Source: Pseudomonas syringae KCTC 12500
Lineage (GTDB): Bacteria; Pseudomonadota; Gammaproteobacteria; Pseudomonadales; Pseudomonadaceae
Reading direction: 5' to 3'
DNA: 64,000 nt
Assembly: GCF_000507185.2 (NCBI RefSeq)
Contig: NZ_AYTM02000002.1
Coordinates: forward strand, 4,189,501 to 4,253,500
Of this stretch, positions 45,654-55,880 are shown in pieces. The notes under the pieces were generated by a model. The model did no database searches, was not told where the DNA came from, and saw only the letters and a program-made list of their open reading frames with translations. Each line of letters begins with the position of its first letter. Within the stretch, counting starts at the first letter, position 1. Both the position numbers and the translations under genes were made by a program.

Positions 45654-48600
45654 TTAGACGAGGGGTTTAGGCTCGTTTTCTTTCTCGGCTTCATGTTGCG
45701 GTTTAACTGCTGGTTGCTCAGTTGCCGCTTCTTCGGTCTTTTCCTCGGCTGCCGGTGAAGGCTGGGCCGAGTCTGCTTCAGTGGCAGCAGGCGCTGCTTC
45801 GACGACTGGAGCGCTGGCAGCAGCGGCTTCCTGTTGACGACGTGCTTCTTCTTCACGCTTGCGACGACGAACTTCACGAGGATCGTTCGGTGCGCGGCCC
45901 GTGCTGCTGACCACTGGTGCAGGCGCTGCTTCTTCAGCCGCAGGTGCCTGCTCTTGTGGGGCAGGTGCCTGTTCTTCAACGACCGGCTGAGGCGCGACGT
46001 AAGGAGCAGGCTCTTCTTTCAGCGCTACCGGCTCGACAACAGCAGTAGGCGCAGGCGTTGGCAGTTCGGATGATTCAGTGGCTGGCACTTCCTCATGAGC
46101 CGCTGCTTCGACCGGCGCCTGTGGTGCTGGCTCTGGCGTCGGCTTGAACGGTACTACGCGTTCTGCGTGAGGTGCTTCGAACAGTTCGGACTGTGCAGCA
46201 ATCGCAGGTGCTTCGACCGCTGCCGGCTGAACTTCAACCTCTGGAGCAGGCTGTGCTACAGGAGCATCGTCTGCCACAGGGGCTTCAACGGCAGGTGCTT
46301 CGACAGTCGGTTCGGCAACGGTCGGTGCTTTTTCGGCAACCGGTGCTTCGGTGGCTGACGTTTCAGCTACTGGCGTTTCAGTCACAGGCGCTTCGGCAGC
46401 AGTTTCCTGATGCACAGGCTCGGCGTCTGCAGCGGCTGCGTTGCTGTTGGCACGTTCGGCCTGCTGATGCGCGTCGGCTTCGGCAGGCGCGCTGATCACG
46501 CTGCTGGCAGCGGAAGCTGCGGCGGTGAAGCCCAGACCCGCCGACAGGTCGGTGGCGCTGCCTTCTTCTTCGTTGCCGTTCTCTTCGGAGCCTTCGATCA
46601 CGTTGCCATTGGCATCGCGCTGACGCTCACGACGATTGCTGCGACGACGCTGGCCACGCGAGCGGCGGCGAGGGCGGTCGCCTTCGCTACCGTCGTTGCC
46701 TTCCTGGTTCTCGTCATGTGTCTGCTCTTCGTTGAGCAGCACTTCCTCTTCTTCGCTCACGGCAGCCGCGGCCTGTTCGGCGCGTGGTTGACGTTCTTCA
46801 CGAGGTGCGCGCGGCTGGCGCTCTTCGCGCGGTGCGCGTTCAGGGCGCTCCTCACGAGCGAGGCTCACCGCCGGGGCTGCATCCAGAGGCTCGCGCAGTT
46901 CGCGAACCGGGCGATCTTCGCGCGCTTCACGTGGCTTGCGCTCGCGGGTGGTACGGGCTGGACGCTCTTCGCGCGGAGCCGACTCCTCGCGGGCTTCACG
47001 CGGTTCGCGAACGGTGCGCTCTTCACGAGGTGCACGTTCCTCACGTGGAGCACGCTCTTCACGCGGTGCGCGCTCTGCACGTTCTTCGCGCGGGGCGCGT
47101 TCTTCACGAGGCTTGCGCTCTTCGTCGCGGCGATTGTTGCGGCCACGGCTCTGCTGGCGACCGTTGCGGCGTTCCTCGTTGCGGGCTGGACGCTGTTCTG
47201 CAACTGGCTTCTCGACCACGACCGGAGCGACAGGCTCTTCCTTGGTCGCGAACAGGCTGACCAGGGATTTCACCAGACCCTTGAACAGGCTTGGCTCATG
47301 AGCGACAGGTGCCGGTGCAGGCGTTGGTGCAGGGGCTACGGCTTCTACCGGGACCGGCGCATTGGCGCGAGCCGGGGCAGTCTTGACGGCTGCTTCCTGA
47401 CGAACCAGGGTGCGGGTTGCGGCGGCCAGTGGTGCAATTTCTTCCACTTCGGCAGCGGCAGCAGCAATTTCGTAGCTGGTCTGGCTGCTGTGCGCTTCAG
47501 GGCTGTCATCACGCAGGCGCTGAACTTCGAAGTGCGGAGTTTCCAGCTGATCGTTCGGCAGAATGATGATGCGGGCACGGGTGCGCAGTTCGATCTTGGT
47601 GATCGAGTTGCGTTTTTCGTTGAGCAGGAAGGCCGCGACCGGAATCGGCACCTGAGCGCGCACTTCGGCAGTACGGTCTTTCAGGGCTTCTTCTTCGATC
47701 AGGCGCAGGATGGCCAGCGACAGCGATTCAACATCACGGATGATGCCGGTGCCGTTGCAGCGAGGGCAAACAATGCCGCTGCTTTCGCCCAGCGATGGAC
47801 GCAGGCGCTGACGGGACATTTCCAGCAGGCCAAAGCGCGAAATACGACCGATCTGCACGCGGGCACGGTCGGCTTCCAGGCTTTCACGGACTTTCTCTTC
47901 CACGGCGCGCTGGTTCTTGGCCGGCGTCATGTCGATGAAGTCGATGACGATCAGGCCGCCGATGTCACGCAGACGCAGTTGACGGGCGATTTCCTCAGCC
48001 GCTTCAAGGTTGGTCTGCAGGGCGGTTTCTTCGATGTCGCTGCCTTTGGTGGCGCGCGCCGAGTTGATGTCGATGGACACCAGGGCTTCGGTCGGATCGA
48101 TGACGATGGAGCCGCCGGAAGGCAGTTCGACAACACGCTGAAAGGCGGTTTCGATCTGGCTTTCGATCTGGAAGCGGTTGAACAGCGGAACGCTGTCTTC
48201 GTACAGCTTGATCTTGCTGGCGTACTGCGGCATCACCTGACGGATGAAGGTCAGTGCTTCTTCCTGGGCTTCGATGCTGTCGATCAGGACTTCACCGATA
48301 TCCTGGCGCAGGTAGTCACGGATGGCGCGGATGATGACGTTGCTTTCCTGGTAGATCAGGAAAGGGGCGGAGCGATCGAGGGACGCTTCCTTGATAGCGG
48401 TCCACAGTTGCAGCAGGTAATCGAGGTCCCACTGCATTTCTTCGCTGCTGCGGCCCAGGCCGGCAGTACGAACGATCAGACCCATGTCGGCTGGCGCGAT
48501 CAGGCCGTTGAGGGCTTCACGCAGTTCGTTGCGCTCTTCACCTTCGATACGACGCGAGATGCCGCCGGCACGAGGGTTGTTGGGCATCAGAACCAGATAG

Positions 48601-48968
48601 CGGCCAGCGAGGCTGATGAAGGTGGTCAGGGCTGCGCCCTTGTTGCCACGTTCTTCTTTCTCGACCTGAACGATGACTTCCTGGCCTTCGCTCAGGACGT
48701 CCTTGATGTTGACGCGGCCTTCGGGGGCTTTCTTGAAGTACTCGCGGGAGATTTCCTTGAGTGGCAGGAAGCCGTGGCGCTCAGAGCCGAAATCGACAAA
48801 GGCAGCCTCGAGGCTGGGTTCGATGCGAGTGATTCGGCCTTTATAGATGTTGGCCTTCTTCTGCTCGCGTGCACCTGACTCGATGTCCAGGTCGTAGAGG
48901 CGCTGGCCGTCTACCAGTGCAACACGCAACTCTTCGGGTTGAGTTGCGTTAATCAGCATTCTTTTCAT
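45654..48968 (-). CDS. rne: Ribonuclease E
   Basis: The 1104-residue endoribonuclease is the core of the RNA degradosome. From ATG 48968 ([21 protein letters not shown]) the catalytic half has an S1 domain (~35-125), the 5'-sensor and RNase H parts, the DNase I-like domain ([18 protein letters not shown]) and the Zn-link CPRC (~400). The C-terminal half (from ~530) is disordered scaffold: an Arg-rich block, a run of (A)PREER repeats around residues 630-720, a basic [19 protein letters not shown] block, then Ala/Pro/Glu-rich sequence with an NDPR motif near the end. REER repeats and NDPR are reported linear motifs in P. aeruginosa RNase E. Autoregulation through the long leader is likely. Confidence 0.97.
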   Translation of the reverse strand: MKRMLINATQPEELRVALVDGQRLYDLDIESGAREQKKANIYKGRITRIEPSLEAAFVDFGSERHGFLPLKEISREYFKKAPEGRVNIKDVLSEGQEVIVQVEKEERGNKGAALTTFISLAGRYLVLMPNNPRAGGISRRIEGEERNELREALNGLIAPADMGLIVRTAGLGRSSEEMQWDLDYLLQLWTAIKEASLDRSAPFLIYQESNVIIRAIRDYLRQDIGEVLIDSIEAQEEALTFIRQVMPQYASKIKLYEDSVPLFNRFQIESQIETAFQRVVELPSGGSIVIDPTEALVSIDINSARATKGSDIEETALQTNLEAAEEIARQLRLRDIGGLIVIDFIDMTPAKNQRAVEEKVRESLEADRARVQIGRISRFGLLEMSRQRLRPSLGESSGIVCPRCNGTGIIRDVESLSLAILRLIEEEALKDRTAEVRAQVPIPVAAFLLNEKRNSITKIELRTRARIIILPNDQLETPHFEVQRLRDDSPEAHSSQTSYEIAAAAAEVEEIAPLAAATRTLVRQEAAVKTAPARANAPVPVEAVAPAPTPAPAPVAHEPSLFKGLVKSLVSLFATKEEPVAPVVVEKPVAEQRPARNEERRNGRQQSRGRNNRRDEERKPREERAPREERAERAPREERAPREERAPREERTVREPREAREESAPREERPARTTRERKPREAREDRPVRELREPLDAAPAVSLAREERPERAPREERQPRAPREERQPRAEQAAAAVSEEEEVLLNEEQTHDENQEGNDGSEGDRPRRRSRGQRRRSNRRERQRDANGNVIEGSEENGNEEEGSATDLSAGLGFTAAASAASSVISAPAEADAHQQAERANSNAAAADAEPVHQETAAEAPVTETPVAETSATEAPVAEKAPTVAEPTVEAPAVEAPVADDAPVAQPAPEVEVQPAAVEAPAIAAQSELFEAPHAERVVPFKPTPEPAPQAPVEAAAHEEVPATESSELPTPAPTAVVEPVALKEEPAPYVAPQPVVEEQAPAPQEQAPAAEEAAPAPVVSSTGRAPNDPREVRRRKREEEARRQQEAAAASAPVVEAAPAATEADSAQPSPAAEEKTEEAATEQPAVKPQHEAEKENEPKPLV

Positions 48969-49627
48969 GTAGTACCGTCGGTTTCCGGGCTGCCGGAAAC
49001 GGCGTTCGGCACACACGACTTCTCACGGTCGGTGTCAGGGCACGTCAGGAGTGGTTGGACACTCCAGTGTCTAGCGAGGTCCTCGCCCAGAGGGGGCGGA
49101 GGGTCGCGACGACGTTTCCTGCTTGCTGTGGTGGCATAAGACACCCCTTTCAGCAAAAGCTTTGTCAGGAGGAGGAATCGACCATCGGTAGCGGACGAGA
49201 TGAAGCGTCTAGAACAAGCCTTGTGCTACACAGTCCGATGGTTGTGCGTCTCCACCCTACACGTATCCCTGATAATTCGGGTGCTGCCGCGCGCAGAATC
49301 CGCAGCGGGTTGGCATTTACCGCGACCTTCGATAGGGAAGGTCGCGCATCATGGCTTGAGGCGTTGTTCCCGAAGCATTCGCTCGTAGCGTCTGAAAGCG
49401 ACTGCACTTTGTGAACTGGCCATGAACTGTCCGCACTGGCCGCGAGCTGTCTGCTCTGCTGTCAGGCGTGTTTCCGGCCTCATGTCACCTGCGCTTGTTA
49501 CGTTTTCAGCGTGCTCCGTTGTCACCGAACACTGCGTAGGACGGCCTCCCGTCCTTGTGAATTGCGTTGGTCAGGGCCGGTTGTCAACCGTTGGTCCGCT
49601 GTCCGGCCGCTTTTGGCGGCGTTCGCG
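48969..49627 (-). promoter_or_regulatory. Very long structured 5' leader of rne
   Basis: No gene is supported between 48969 and 49685. The rne promoter at 49628-49656 implies a leader of about 650 nt. It holds several stem-loops, the clearest being CGCGACCTTC/GAAGGTCGCG (10 bp, 49321-49346), and a GCCGCC/GCGGC hairpin close to the predicted 5' end (~49607-49617). In E. coli the rne leader senses RNase E activity. Confidence 0.65.
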
Positions 49628-49656
49628 ACTATAGCAGCAATCATTAAGTGCTTCAA
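49628..49656 (-). promoter_or_regulatory. Sigma-70 promoter of rne
   Basis: On the minus strand TTGAAG (49656-49651) and TATAGT (49633-49628) are 17 nt apart. It is divergent from rluC, whose start is 30 nt from the -35 element. Confidence 0.7.
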
Positions 49657-49685
49657 ATCCATAAAAAATTGTTATCATTTGCGGC

Positions 49686-50642
49686 ATGACGAATATTGCC
49701 CCTCCAACCCCCGGCGTCCAGCTGGTTGAGGTTGCCCCGGAACTTGCCGGTCAACGCATCGATAACTTTCTGATCACTTATCTCAAGGGTGTGCCCAAAA
49801 CCTTGATTTACCGCATTTTGCGCAAAGGCGAAGTGCGTGTGAACAAGGGGCGGATCAAGCCGGAGTACAAGTTGCAGGCAGGCGATATCGTGCGCATTCC
49901 TCCTGTGCGCGTGCCTGAACGCGACGAGCCTGTGCCGGTCGCGCAGGCATTGTTGCAACGTCTCGAAGCTGCGATCGTCTACGAAGACAAGGCGCTTATC
50001 GTGCTCAACAAGCCTGCAGGTATCGCCGTGCATGGCGGCAGTGGCCTGAGCTTTGGCGTGATCGAAGCGTTCCGCCAGTTGCGCCCTGATGCCAAGGAGC
50101 TCGAGCTGGTGCACCGTCTCGATCGCGACACGTCCGGTTTGCTGATGATCGCCAAGAAACGCAGCATGCTGCGTCATCTGCATGAAGCCCTGCGCGGCGA
50201 CGGCGTAGACAAGCGCTACATGGCGCTGGTCCGCGGTAACTGGGCAACAGCGTTGAAGCAGGTTCGTGCACCGCTGATGAAAAGCAACCTGCGCTCCGGC
50301 GAACGCATGGTCGAAGTGAATGAAGAGGGCAAGGAGGCCCTGACGATTTTCAAGGTGCTGCGTCGTTTCGGCGATTTTGCCACCATGGTCGAAGCCAAGC
50401 CGGTCACCGGGCGTACTCACCAGATCCGTGTGCACACCTTGCACGCAGGGCATGCCATTGCAGGTGACACCAAGTACGGTGACGAGAATTTCAGTCGCGA
50501 AATTCGCGATCTGGGCGGCAAGCGTCTGTTTTTGCACGCCTACATGCTCACGGTGCCGATGCCCGATGGCAGCAAACTTAATGTGCAGGCGCCTGTCGAT
50601 GACATGTGGGCCAAAACAGTGGAGCGTTTGAGTGCGCCGTGA
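49686..50642 (+). CDS. rluC: 23S rRNA pseudouridine synthase RluC
   Basis: The 318-residue product has an N-terminal S4 RNA-binding domain ([35 protein letters not shown]) and the RluA-family catalytic domain with Asp in [17 protein letters not shown] and [19 protein letters not shown]. RluC modifies U955, U2504 and U2580 of 23S rRNA (E. coli numbering). It is divergent from rne, the same arrangement as in E. coli. Confidence 0.95.
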   Translation: MTNIAPPTPGVQLVEVAPELAGQRIDNFLITYLKGVPKTLIYRILRKGEVRVNKGRIKPEYKLQAGDIVRIPPVRVPERDEPVPVAQALLQRLEAAIVYEDKALIVLNKPAGIAVHGGSGLSFGVIEAFRQLRPDAKELELVHRLDRDTSGLLMIAKKRSMLRHLHEALRGDGVDKRYMALVRGNWATALKQVRAPLMKSNLRSGERMVEVNEEGKEALTIFKVLRRFGDFATMVEAKPVTGRTHQIRVHTLHAGHAIAGDTKYGDENFSREIRDLGGKRLFLHAYMLTVPMPDGSKLNVQAPVDDMWAKTVERLSAP

Positions 50643-51294
50643 TTACGACCTGTTGATTTTCGACTGGGACGGCACGCTGGCCGACTCGATCGGGCGCATC
50701 ATCCTGTCCATGCGTACGGCGGCCATCGAGACTGACCTTGAAATTCGCGACGATACCGCGATCAAGGGGATTATCGGCCTGGGGCTGCCTGAGGCGATTC
50801 GAACCCTGTATCCGCAGATCAGCGGCAATCAGCTAATCGATTTTCGCCAGCGCTACGCAGACAGTTATATGGCAATGGATAACGTGCCGTCGCCGCTGTT
50901 CGACGGTGTTGTAGAGTCGATGCAGGCGTTTCGCGAGGATGGCTATCGTCTGGCGGTCGCTACCGGCAAGGCGCGTCGCGGGCTCGACCGTGTGCTGAAG
51001 GCCAATGGCTGGCAGGATTACTTCGATGCCACCCGGGCGGCCGACGAGACCGCCAGCAAGCCTGATCCGCTGATGTTGAACGAGATCATGGCGCATTGTG
51101 AGGTTACCCCGCAGCGTTCGCTGATGATTGGCGATGCTTCGTTCGATCTGCTGATGGCTCGCAATGCGGGTATGGATTCGGTTGCGGTGGGCTATGGCGC
51201 TCAGCCGCTGGAGTCTCTGCGTCGGTTCGAGCCGCGGCTGGCTATCGAGCATTTTTCCGAGCTGCGCACCTGGTTGAACGGGCGCGGCGTCTAG
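50632..51294 (+). CDS. HAD-family phosphatase (Gph/PhoE-like)
   Basis: The 220-residue product has HAD motif [11 protein letters not shown], motif [11 protein letters not shown], the Lys in ASKPDPLML and motif [19 protein letters not shown], with a helical cap after motif I. Phosphoglycolate-type phosphatases are the closest known group. The start is a GTG at 50632 overlapping the rluC end by 11 nt, so it is translationally coupled. The substrate is unknown. Confidence 0.85.
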   Translation: MRRDYDLLIFDWDGTLADSIGRIILSMRTAAIETDLEIRDDTAIKGIIGLGLPEAIRTLYPQISGNQLIDFRQRYADSYMAMDNVPSPLFDGVVESMQAFREDGYRLAVATGKARRGLDRVLKANGWQDYFDATRAADETASKPDPLMLNEIMAHCEVTPQRSLMIGDASFDLLMARNAGMDSVAVGYGAQPLESLRRFEPRLAIEHFSELRTWLNGRGV

Positions 51295-51318
51295 TTTTCG
51301 GGTTGGAGTGATTGGAAC

Positions 51319-52317
51319 ATGTCTGACGAATGGAAGGCACCCGTTTCGCAAAGCGCGGACGAGGGCATCAATGGCAGGGAAGAGGCAAAAAGCTGGAAGC
51401 TTCTTGAAAAGACGCTGCTGGCCAGTGTTCAGGAGCAGCGCAGGGCACGTCGCTGGGGAATCTTTTTCAAACTGCTGACGTTCGCGTTCCTGTTTGTTGC
51501 AGTGATCGTACCGATGCTGGATTTCGAGGGCGGCACTTCGCGCCGTTCCAGCCACACTGCGCTGATCGATGTGCAGGGCGTGATTGCCGACAAGGAAGCG
51601 GCCAGTGCCGAGAACATTGTCACTGCGCTGCAGAAGGCCTTCGAGGATGAAAAGACCAAGGGTGTGATTCTGCGTATCAACAGCCCGGGCGGCAGTCCGG
51701 TGCAGTCGGGCTATGTCTACGACGAAATTCGACGTTTGCGCGCGACGAAGCCGGACATCAAGGTGTATGCGGTCATTACCGATCTCGGTGCTTCGGGTGC
51801 TTATTACATCGCCAGCGCCGCTGACCAGATCTATGCCGACAAAGCCAGTCTGGTGGGGTCGATCGGTGTCACGGCAGCAGGTTTCGGTTTTGTCGGTGCC
51901 ATGGGCAAGCTCGGTGTTGATCGTCGTACCTATACCTCCGGCGAGCACAAGGCCTTCCTTGACCCGTTCCAGCCGCAGAAGGCTGATGAAACGCAGTTCT
52001 GGCAGGGCGTGCTGGACACGACTCATCGTCAGTTCATCGCCAGTGTCAAACAAGGTCGCGGCGATCGATTGAAGGACAAAGAGCACCCAGAGCTGTTCTC
52101 CGGGCTGATCTGGACCGGCGAGCAGGCTGTTGCGCTGGGTCTGGTGGATGGTCTGGGCAGTGCAAGTTATGTTGCGCGTGACGTGATCAAGGAAAAGGAC
52201 ATCGTCGAGTACACCGTCGAAGAGTCGCCTTTCGATCGCTTTTCGAAAAAGCTGGGCACCAGTATCGCCGAGCGAATTGCCATGCTGGTCGGTTTCAACG
52301 GCCCAAGCCTGCGTTGA
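51319..52317 (+). CDS. sppA: S49 family signal-peptide peptidase SppA (short form)
   Basis: The 332-residue inner-membrane serine protease has one N-terminal membrane segment (FFKLLTFAFLFVAVIVPML, ~50-70) and a single S49 domain with ILRINSPGGSPVQSG, Ser in YYIASAADQIYADKASLVGSIGV and the Lys dyad partner nearby. It degrades cleaved signal peptides. It follows the HAD gene by 24 nt and ends at a strong terminator. Confidence 0.92.
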   Translation: MSDEWKAPVSQSADEGINGREEAKSWKLLEKTLLASVQEQRRARRWGIFFKLLTFAFLFVAVIVPMLDFEGGTSRRSSHTALIDVQGVIADKEAASAENIVTALQKAFEDEKTKGVILRINSPGGSPVQSGYVYDEIRRLRATKPDIKVYAVITDLGASGAYYIASAADQIYADKASLVGSIGVTAAGFGFVGAMGKLGVDRRTYTSGEHKAFLDPFQPQKADETQFWQGVLDTTHRQFIASVKQGRGDRLKDKEHPELFSGLIWTGEQAVALGLVDGLGSASYVARDVIKEKDIVEYTVEESPFDRFSKKLGTSIAERIAMLVGFNGPSLR

Positions 52318-52335
52318 TGGCTTGATGTAGACATA

Positions 52336-52363
52336 AAGAACCCGGCCAATGGCCGGGTTCTTT
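52336..52363. terminator. Bidirectional terminator between sppA and maf
   Basis: AAAGAACCCGGCC pairs with GGCCGGGTTCTTT across AAT, between convergent genes. Confidence 0.92.
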
Positions 52364-52374
52364 ATATGTAAGGG

Positions 52375-52953
52375 TCAGGGTACGCTGACGCCTTCCTTTA
52401 TAAGCATGTCCACCAGGCGTATCAGCGGCAGGCCGATCAGGCTGGTCGCGTCACTGCCTTCGGTGCTGCGAAACAGGCTGACGCCAAGGCCTTCTGCCTT
52501 GAAGCTGCCAGCGCAGTCATAGGGCTGTTCGGCATGCAGGTAGCGTTCGATGTTGGCCCGGTCGAGTTCGCGCATGTGCACTGTAAAAGGCACGCAGTCG
52601 ACCTGGCACTCGCCGGTCGAGCTATTGAGCAGGGCCAGGCCGGTCAGGAAGGTCACGCTTTTGCCGCTCGCTGTCGTCAGCTGTTCCCGTGCGCGCTCGA
52701 AGCTGTGTGGCTTGCCCAAGACCTGTTCGTCAAGGACGGCGACCTGGTCGGAGCCGATGATCAGGTGGTGTGGATACTCGGCGGCGAGCGCTTGGGCTTT
52801 CTCTCGGGCAAGGCGCTGTACGAGGTCGAATGCGGCCTCGTTCGGTCGCCGGCTTTCATCGATATCCGGAGACCTGCAAGTGAATGGCAGGCGCAGGCGG
52901 GCGAGCAGGTCGCGGCGGTATGAGGAGCTGGAAGCGAGGAGCAGGGATGGCAT
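52375..52953 (-). CDS. Maf-like nucleotide pyrophosphatase (YceF type)
   Basis: The 192-residue product begins MPSLLLASSSSYRRDLLARLRLPF and contains SPDIDES and IIGSDQVAVLDEQVLGKP, the Maf active-site region. The YceF branch hydrolyses 7-methyl-GTP; its place divergent from yceD-rpmF matches the E. coli order. ATG 52953 is chosen because GGAGA precedes it. A house-cleaning role against modified nucleotides is known for the family. Confidence 0.92.
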   Translation of the reverse strand: MPSLLLASSSSYRRDLLARLRLPFTCRSPDIDESRRPNEAAFDLVQRLAREKAQALAAEYPHHLIIGSDQVAVLDEQVLGKPHSFERAREQLTTASGKSVTFLTGLALLNSSTGECQVDCVPFTVHMRELDRANIERYLHAEQPYDCAGSFKAEGLGVSLFRSTEGSDATSLIGLPLIRLVDMLIKEGVSVP

Positions 52954-53021
52954 GCGGTTCTCCGTAGGCTGAGCGTTGATTCTAAAGAGTGGCCGGAGTG
53001 ACGAACAGGCCTGAATTTCCT

Positions 53022-53050
53022 TTGACATGCCCGGGGGGCATCCCTAGAAT
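53022..53050 (+). promoter_or_regulatory. Strong sigma-70 promoter of yceD-rpmF-plsX
   Basis: TTGACA (53022-53027) and TAGAAT (53045-53050) are spaced by 17 nt. The predicted start site lies within a few nucleotides of the yceD ATG at 53060. Confidence 0.82.
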
Positions 53051-53059
53051 GCTGCGCCT

Positions 53060-53587
53060 ATGTTGAATGACCCGATTCCATCTCACGTTGACCCGCGCAA
53101 ATTGTCCGATCGCGGCACTACCCTTCAGGGTGAAGTGCTGCTGGGCGATCTGAAGAGACTCTGCGACCCGCTTGCCGACACTGTCGGTACGGTGCAGGCG
53201 AAATTCGTTTTTGAGCGTGACGAACGCCGTTCTGTGGTTATCCACAGTTCGATAGACGTCCCGGTCAAGATGGTTTGCCAGCGTTGTCTTGAGCTGGTGA
53301 CCCTGCCGATCCACAGCGAATGCAGTTACGTTGTGGTGAAGGAGGGTGCGAATACCCAGTCGTTACCGAAAGGTTATGACGTGCTGGAACTGGGCGAAGA
53401 TCCTTTGGATCTGCTGGCATTGATCGAGGAGGAGCTTTTGCTCGCCTTGCCCATTGTGCCTGCTCATCATCCTGAAGAATGCCAGCAACCGGCGGGTCTC
53501 GATGAGCCCGAACCGAGCGTGGACGAGGTAACGCGGTCCAACCCGTTCAGTGTATTGGCGCAGTTAAAGCGTGACCCAAACGTTTAG
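53060..53587 (+). CDS. yceD: YceD (DUF177) 23S rRNA accumulation protein
   Basis: The 175-residue product shows the DUF177 core CQRCLELVTLPIHSECSYVVV and EDPLDLLALIEEELLLALPIVPAH, with a C-terminal NPFSVLAQLK. The family is linked to 23S rRNA accumulation and always lies upstream of rpmF. There is no ribosome-binding site before ATG 53060, because the promoter -10 ends only 9 nt upstream; the message is probably leaderless or nearly so. Confidence 0.92.
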   Translation: MLNDPIPSHVDPRKLSDRGTTLQGEVLLGDLKRLCDPLADTVGTVQAKFVFERDERRSVVIHSSIDVPVKMVCQRCLELVTLPIHSECSYVVVKEGANTQSLPKGYDVLELGEDPLDLLALIEEELLLALPIVPAHHPEECQQPAGLDEPEPSVDEVTRSNPFSVLAQLKRDPNV

Positions 53588-53600
53588 GAGTTAATCAATT

Positions 53601-53783
53601 ATGGCTGTTCAGCAGAACAAAAAATCCCGCTCTGCCCGTGACATGCGTCGTTCGCACGACGCTCTTGAGGCAAGCACTCTGTCGGTAGAAAAGACCACTG
53701 GTGAAATTCACCTGCGTCACCACGTATCGCCAGAAGGCGTATACCGTGGTCGTAAAGTGATCGACAAGGGCGCTGACGAGTAA
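53601..53783 (+). CDS. rpmF: Ribosomal protein bL32
   Basis: The 60-residue basic protein [22 protein letters not shown]... is bL32 of the large subunit. It lacks the zinc-binding cysteine pair, as in the usual proteobacterial Zn-independent form. TTTAGGAGTTAA supplies a strong ribosome-binding site. It is followed 4 nt later by plsX, the conserved link between ribosome and lipid synthesis. Confidence 0.97.
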   Translation: MAVQQNKKSRSARDMRRSHDALEASTLSVEKTTGEIHLRHHVSPEGVYRGRKVIDKGADE

Positions 53784-53787
53784 TTTC

Positions 53788-54810
53788 TTGTCCGCTCCGA
53801 TCATCGCGATCGACGCAATGGGCGGGGACTTCGGTCCCCGCAACATTGTTCAGGCAAGCCTCGCGTGCCTGACAGCTACTCCCTCGCTTCACCTGGCCCT
53901 TGTCGGTCAAGCCTCCCTTATTGAAGAACTCGTCTCTGCTCATGAAGCTGTGGACCGTTCGCGCCTGCGTGTCATTCATGCCAGTGAAGCGATTGCGATG
54001 GACGAGCGTCCGTCTCAGGCGTTGCGTGGCAAGCCTGACTCCTCCATGCGCGTAGCTCTCGAGCTGGTGGCCAGCGGTCAGGCCCAGGCATGTGTCAGTG
54101 CCGGCAATACCGGTGCGCTGATGGCGCTTTCCCGGTTTGTGCTCAAGACCTTGCCAGGGATTGATCGCCCGGCAATGATCGCAGCCATTCCCACTCGCTC
54201 AGGTCATTGCCAGTTGCTGGACCTCGGGGCGAACGTTGATTGCAGTGCCGAGGCGCTTTATCAGTTTGCAGTAATGGGCTCGGTGCTTGCCGAGATCCTC
54301 GGTGTCGCAACGCCCAGAGTGGCCTTGCTCAATGTGGGCACTGAGGACATCAAGGGCAATCAGCAGGTCAAGCGTGCTGCCGGTCTTTTGCAGTCTGCCT
54401 CGGGGCTTAACTACATTGGCTATGTCGAAGGTGACGGGTTGTACAGGGGGGAAGCTGACGTAGTGGTGTGTGATGGTTTCGTCGGCAACGTATTGCTCAA
54501 GTCGAGTGAGGGGCTGGCGACCATGATTGCGGCCAGGATCGAGACGCTGTTCCAGCGCAATCTGCTCAGCAGGGCGGTCGGCGCGCTGGCGTTGCCCTTG
54601 CTGAAGCGCTTGCAGACCGACCTGGCGCCCGCCCGTCATAATGGCGCGAGCCTGCTCGGGTTGCAGGGGGTCGTGGTGAAAAGCCATGGCTCTGCAAGTG
54701 TTTCAGGCTTTCAGAGTGCGATTCAGCGAGCGCTCGTCGAGTCCCGTGAAAACCTGCCACAGCGTTTGAAGGGGCGGCTTGAAACGATGTTCCAGGACGA
54801 CCGAAGCTGA
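53788..54810 (+). CDS. plsX: Phosphate acyltransferase PlsX
   Basis: The 340-residue peripheral enzyme converts acyl-ACP to acyl-phosphate for phospholipid synthesis. It begins [27 protein letters not shown] and contains [22 protein letters not shown] and [18 protein letters not shown]. The start is a TTG at 53788, 5 nt after the rpmF stop, with no strong ribosome-binding site, so translation may depend on rpmF. Confidence 0.95.
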   Translation: MSAPIIAIDAMGGDFGPRNIVQASLACLTATPSLHLALVGQASLIEELVSAHEAVDRSRLRVIHASEAIAMDERPSQALRGKPDSSMRVALELVASGQAQACVSAGNTGALMALSRFVLKTLPGIDRPAMIAAIPTRSGHCQLLDLGANVDCSAEALYQFAVMGSVLAEILGVATPRVALLNVGTEDIKGNQQVKRAAGLLQSASGLNYIGYVEGDGLYRGEADVVVCDGFVGNVLLKSSEGLATMIAARIETLFQRNLLSRAVGALALPLLKRLQTDLAPARHNGASLLGLQGVVVKSHGSASVSGFQSAIQRALVESRENLPQRLKGRLETMFQDDRS

Positions 54811-54926
54811 AAATGTGACGCATCAGACTGGTCAGTCATCCAACCGATCAGTCATATACATTAGAATTCCCGCGTTCGGCCTGTCCGGACGCCCATTTTG
54901 GCGACAATAATTCAGAGGCTTGTCAA

Positions 54927-55865
54927 ATGTCTGCATCCCTCGCATTCGTCTTTCCGGGTCAAGGATCGCAATCGCTCGGTATGCTCGCCGAACAAGGCGC
55001 GCAACATCCGCTGATCCTCGACACTTTCGAGCAGGCTTCCGAAGCCCTCGGCTATGACCTGTGGGCATTGACTCAGAACGGTCCTGCCGAGCTGCTCAAT
55101 CAGACCGACAAGACCCAACCGGCCATTTTGACCGCTTCGGTTGCCTTGTGGCATGTGTGGCTGGCCGAGGGCGGTGCGGTTCCTGCATTCGTCGCCGGTC
55201 ACAGTCTGGGTGAATACAGCGCACTGGTAGCCGCGCAAAGCCTGAGCCTGGCCGACGCCGTAAAGCTTGTCGAGCGTCGCGGCCAGTTGATGCAGGAAGC
55301 GGTACCAGCGGGTCAGGGTGGCATGGCCGCCATTCTCGGGCTCGATGATGCCGACGTTATTGCAGCCTGCGCCGAAGCGGCACAGGGTGAGGTCGTCAGT
55401 GCTGTGAATTTCAACTCGCCGGGCCAGGTGGTGATTGCCGGTTCCGCCGAGGCTGTCAAGCGTGCCATGGAGCTGTGCAAGGCCCGTGGCGCCAAGCGCG
55501 CTTTGCCATTGCCGGTCAGCGTGCCATCGCACTGCGAACTGATGCGCCCGGCCGCCGAGCGTTTCGCCGAGGCCGTTGAAGCCATCGAATGGCAAGCGCC
55601 GGAAATTGCGCTGGTACAGAACGTCAGCGCCAGTGCCGTCAGTGATCTGGCGACGCTCAAGCGTGATTTGCTGGAGCAGTTGTACAAGCCGGTACGCTGG
55701 GTCGAATCCATTCAATGCCTGGCCAGTCGCGGTGCGACCCAGCTTGTGGAGTGCGGTCCGGGCAAAGTGCTGGCCGGTCTGAACAAGCGTTGCGCCGACG
55801 GCGTGATGACCTACAACCTTGATACCCCGGACGCCTTTGCCGCCGCGCGCGCGGCACTGGCCTGA
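54927..55865 (+). CDS. fabD: Malonyl-CoA:ACP transacylase FabD
   Basis: The 312-residue product has FVFPGQGSQSLGML at the N-terminus, nucleophile Ser in AGHSLGEYSALVAAQ (~92) and the catalytic His in SVPSHCELMRPA (~200). It loads malonyl groups onto AcpP. It follows plsX after a 116-nt gap and is first of the fab cluster. Confidence 0.97.
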   Translation: MSASLAFVFPGQGSQSLGMLAEQGAQHPLILDTFEQASEALGYDLWALTQNGPAELLNQTDKTQPAILTASVALWHVWLAEGGAVPAFVAGHSLGEYSALVAAQSLSLADAVKLVERRGQLMQEAVPAGQGGMAAILGLDDADVIAACAEAAQGEVVSAVNFNSPGQVVIAGSAEAVKRAMELCKARGAKRALPLPVSVPSHCELMRPAAERFAEAVEAIEWQAPEIALVQNVSASAVSDLATLKRDLLEQLYKPVRWVESIQCLASRGATQLVECGPGKVLAGLNKRCADGVMTYNLDTPDAFAAARAALA

Positions 55866-55880
55866 TTAGGAGAAGCCTGC

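Noticed and set aside
46410-48878. 822-residue open frame antisense to rne
   Set aside because: rne is certain from conserved domains; the antisense frame is low-complexity Phe/Arg/Ala sequence from the GC-rich codon pattern.
49673-49678. TATCAT as a -10 element for rluC
   Set aside because: The only candidate -35 (TTCAAA) is 15 nt away and overlaps the better rne -35 on the other strand.
53238-53246. A single perfect DnaA box (TTATCCACA) inside yceD
   Set aside because: Isolated box in a coding region; one 9-mer is expected by chance at this scale.
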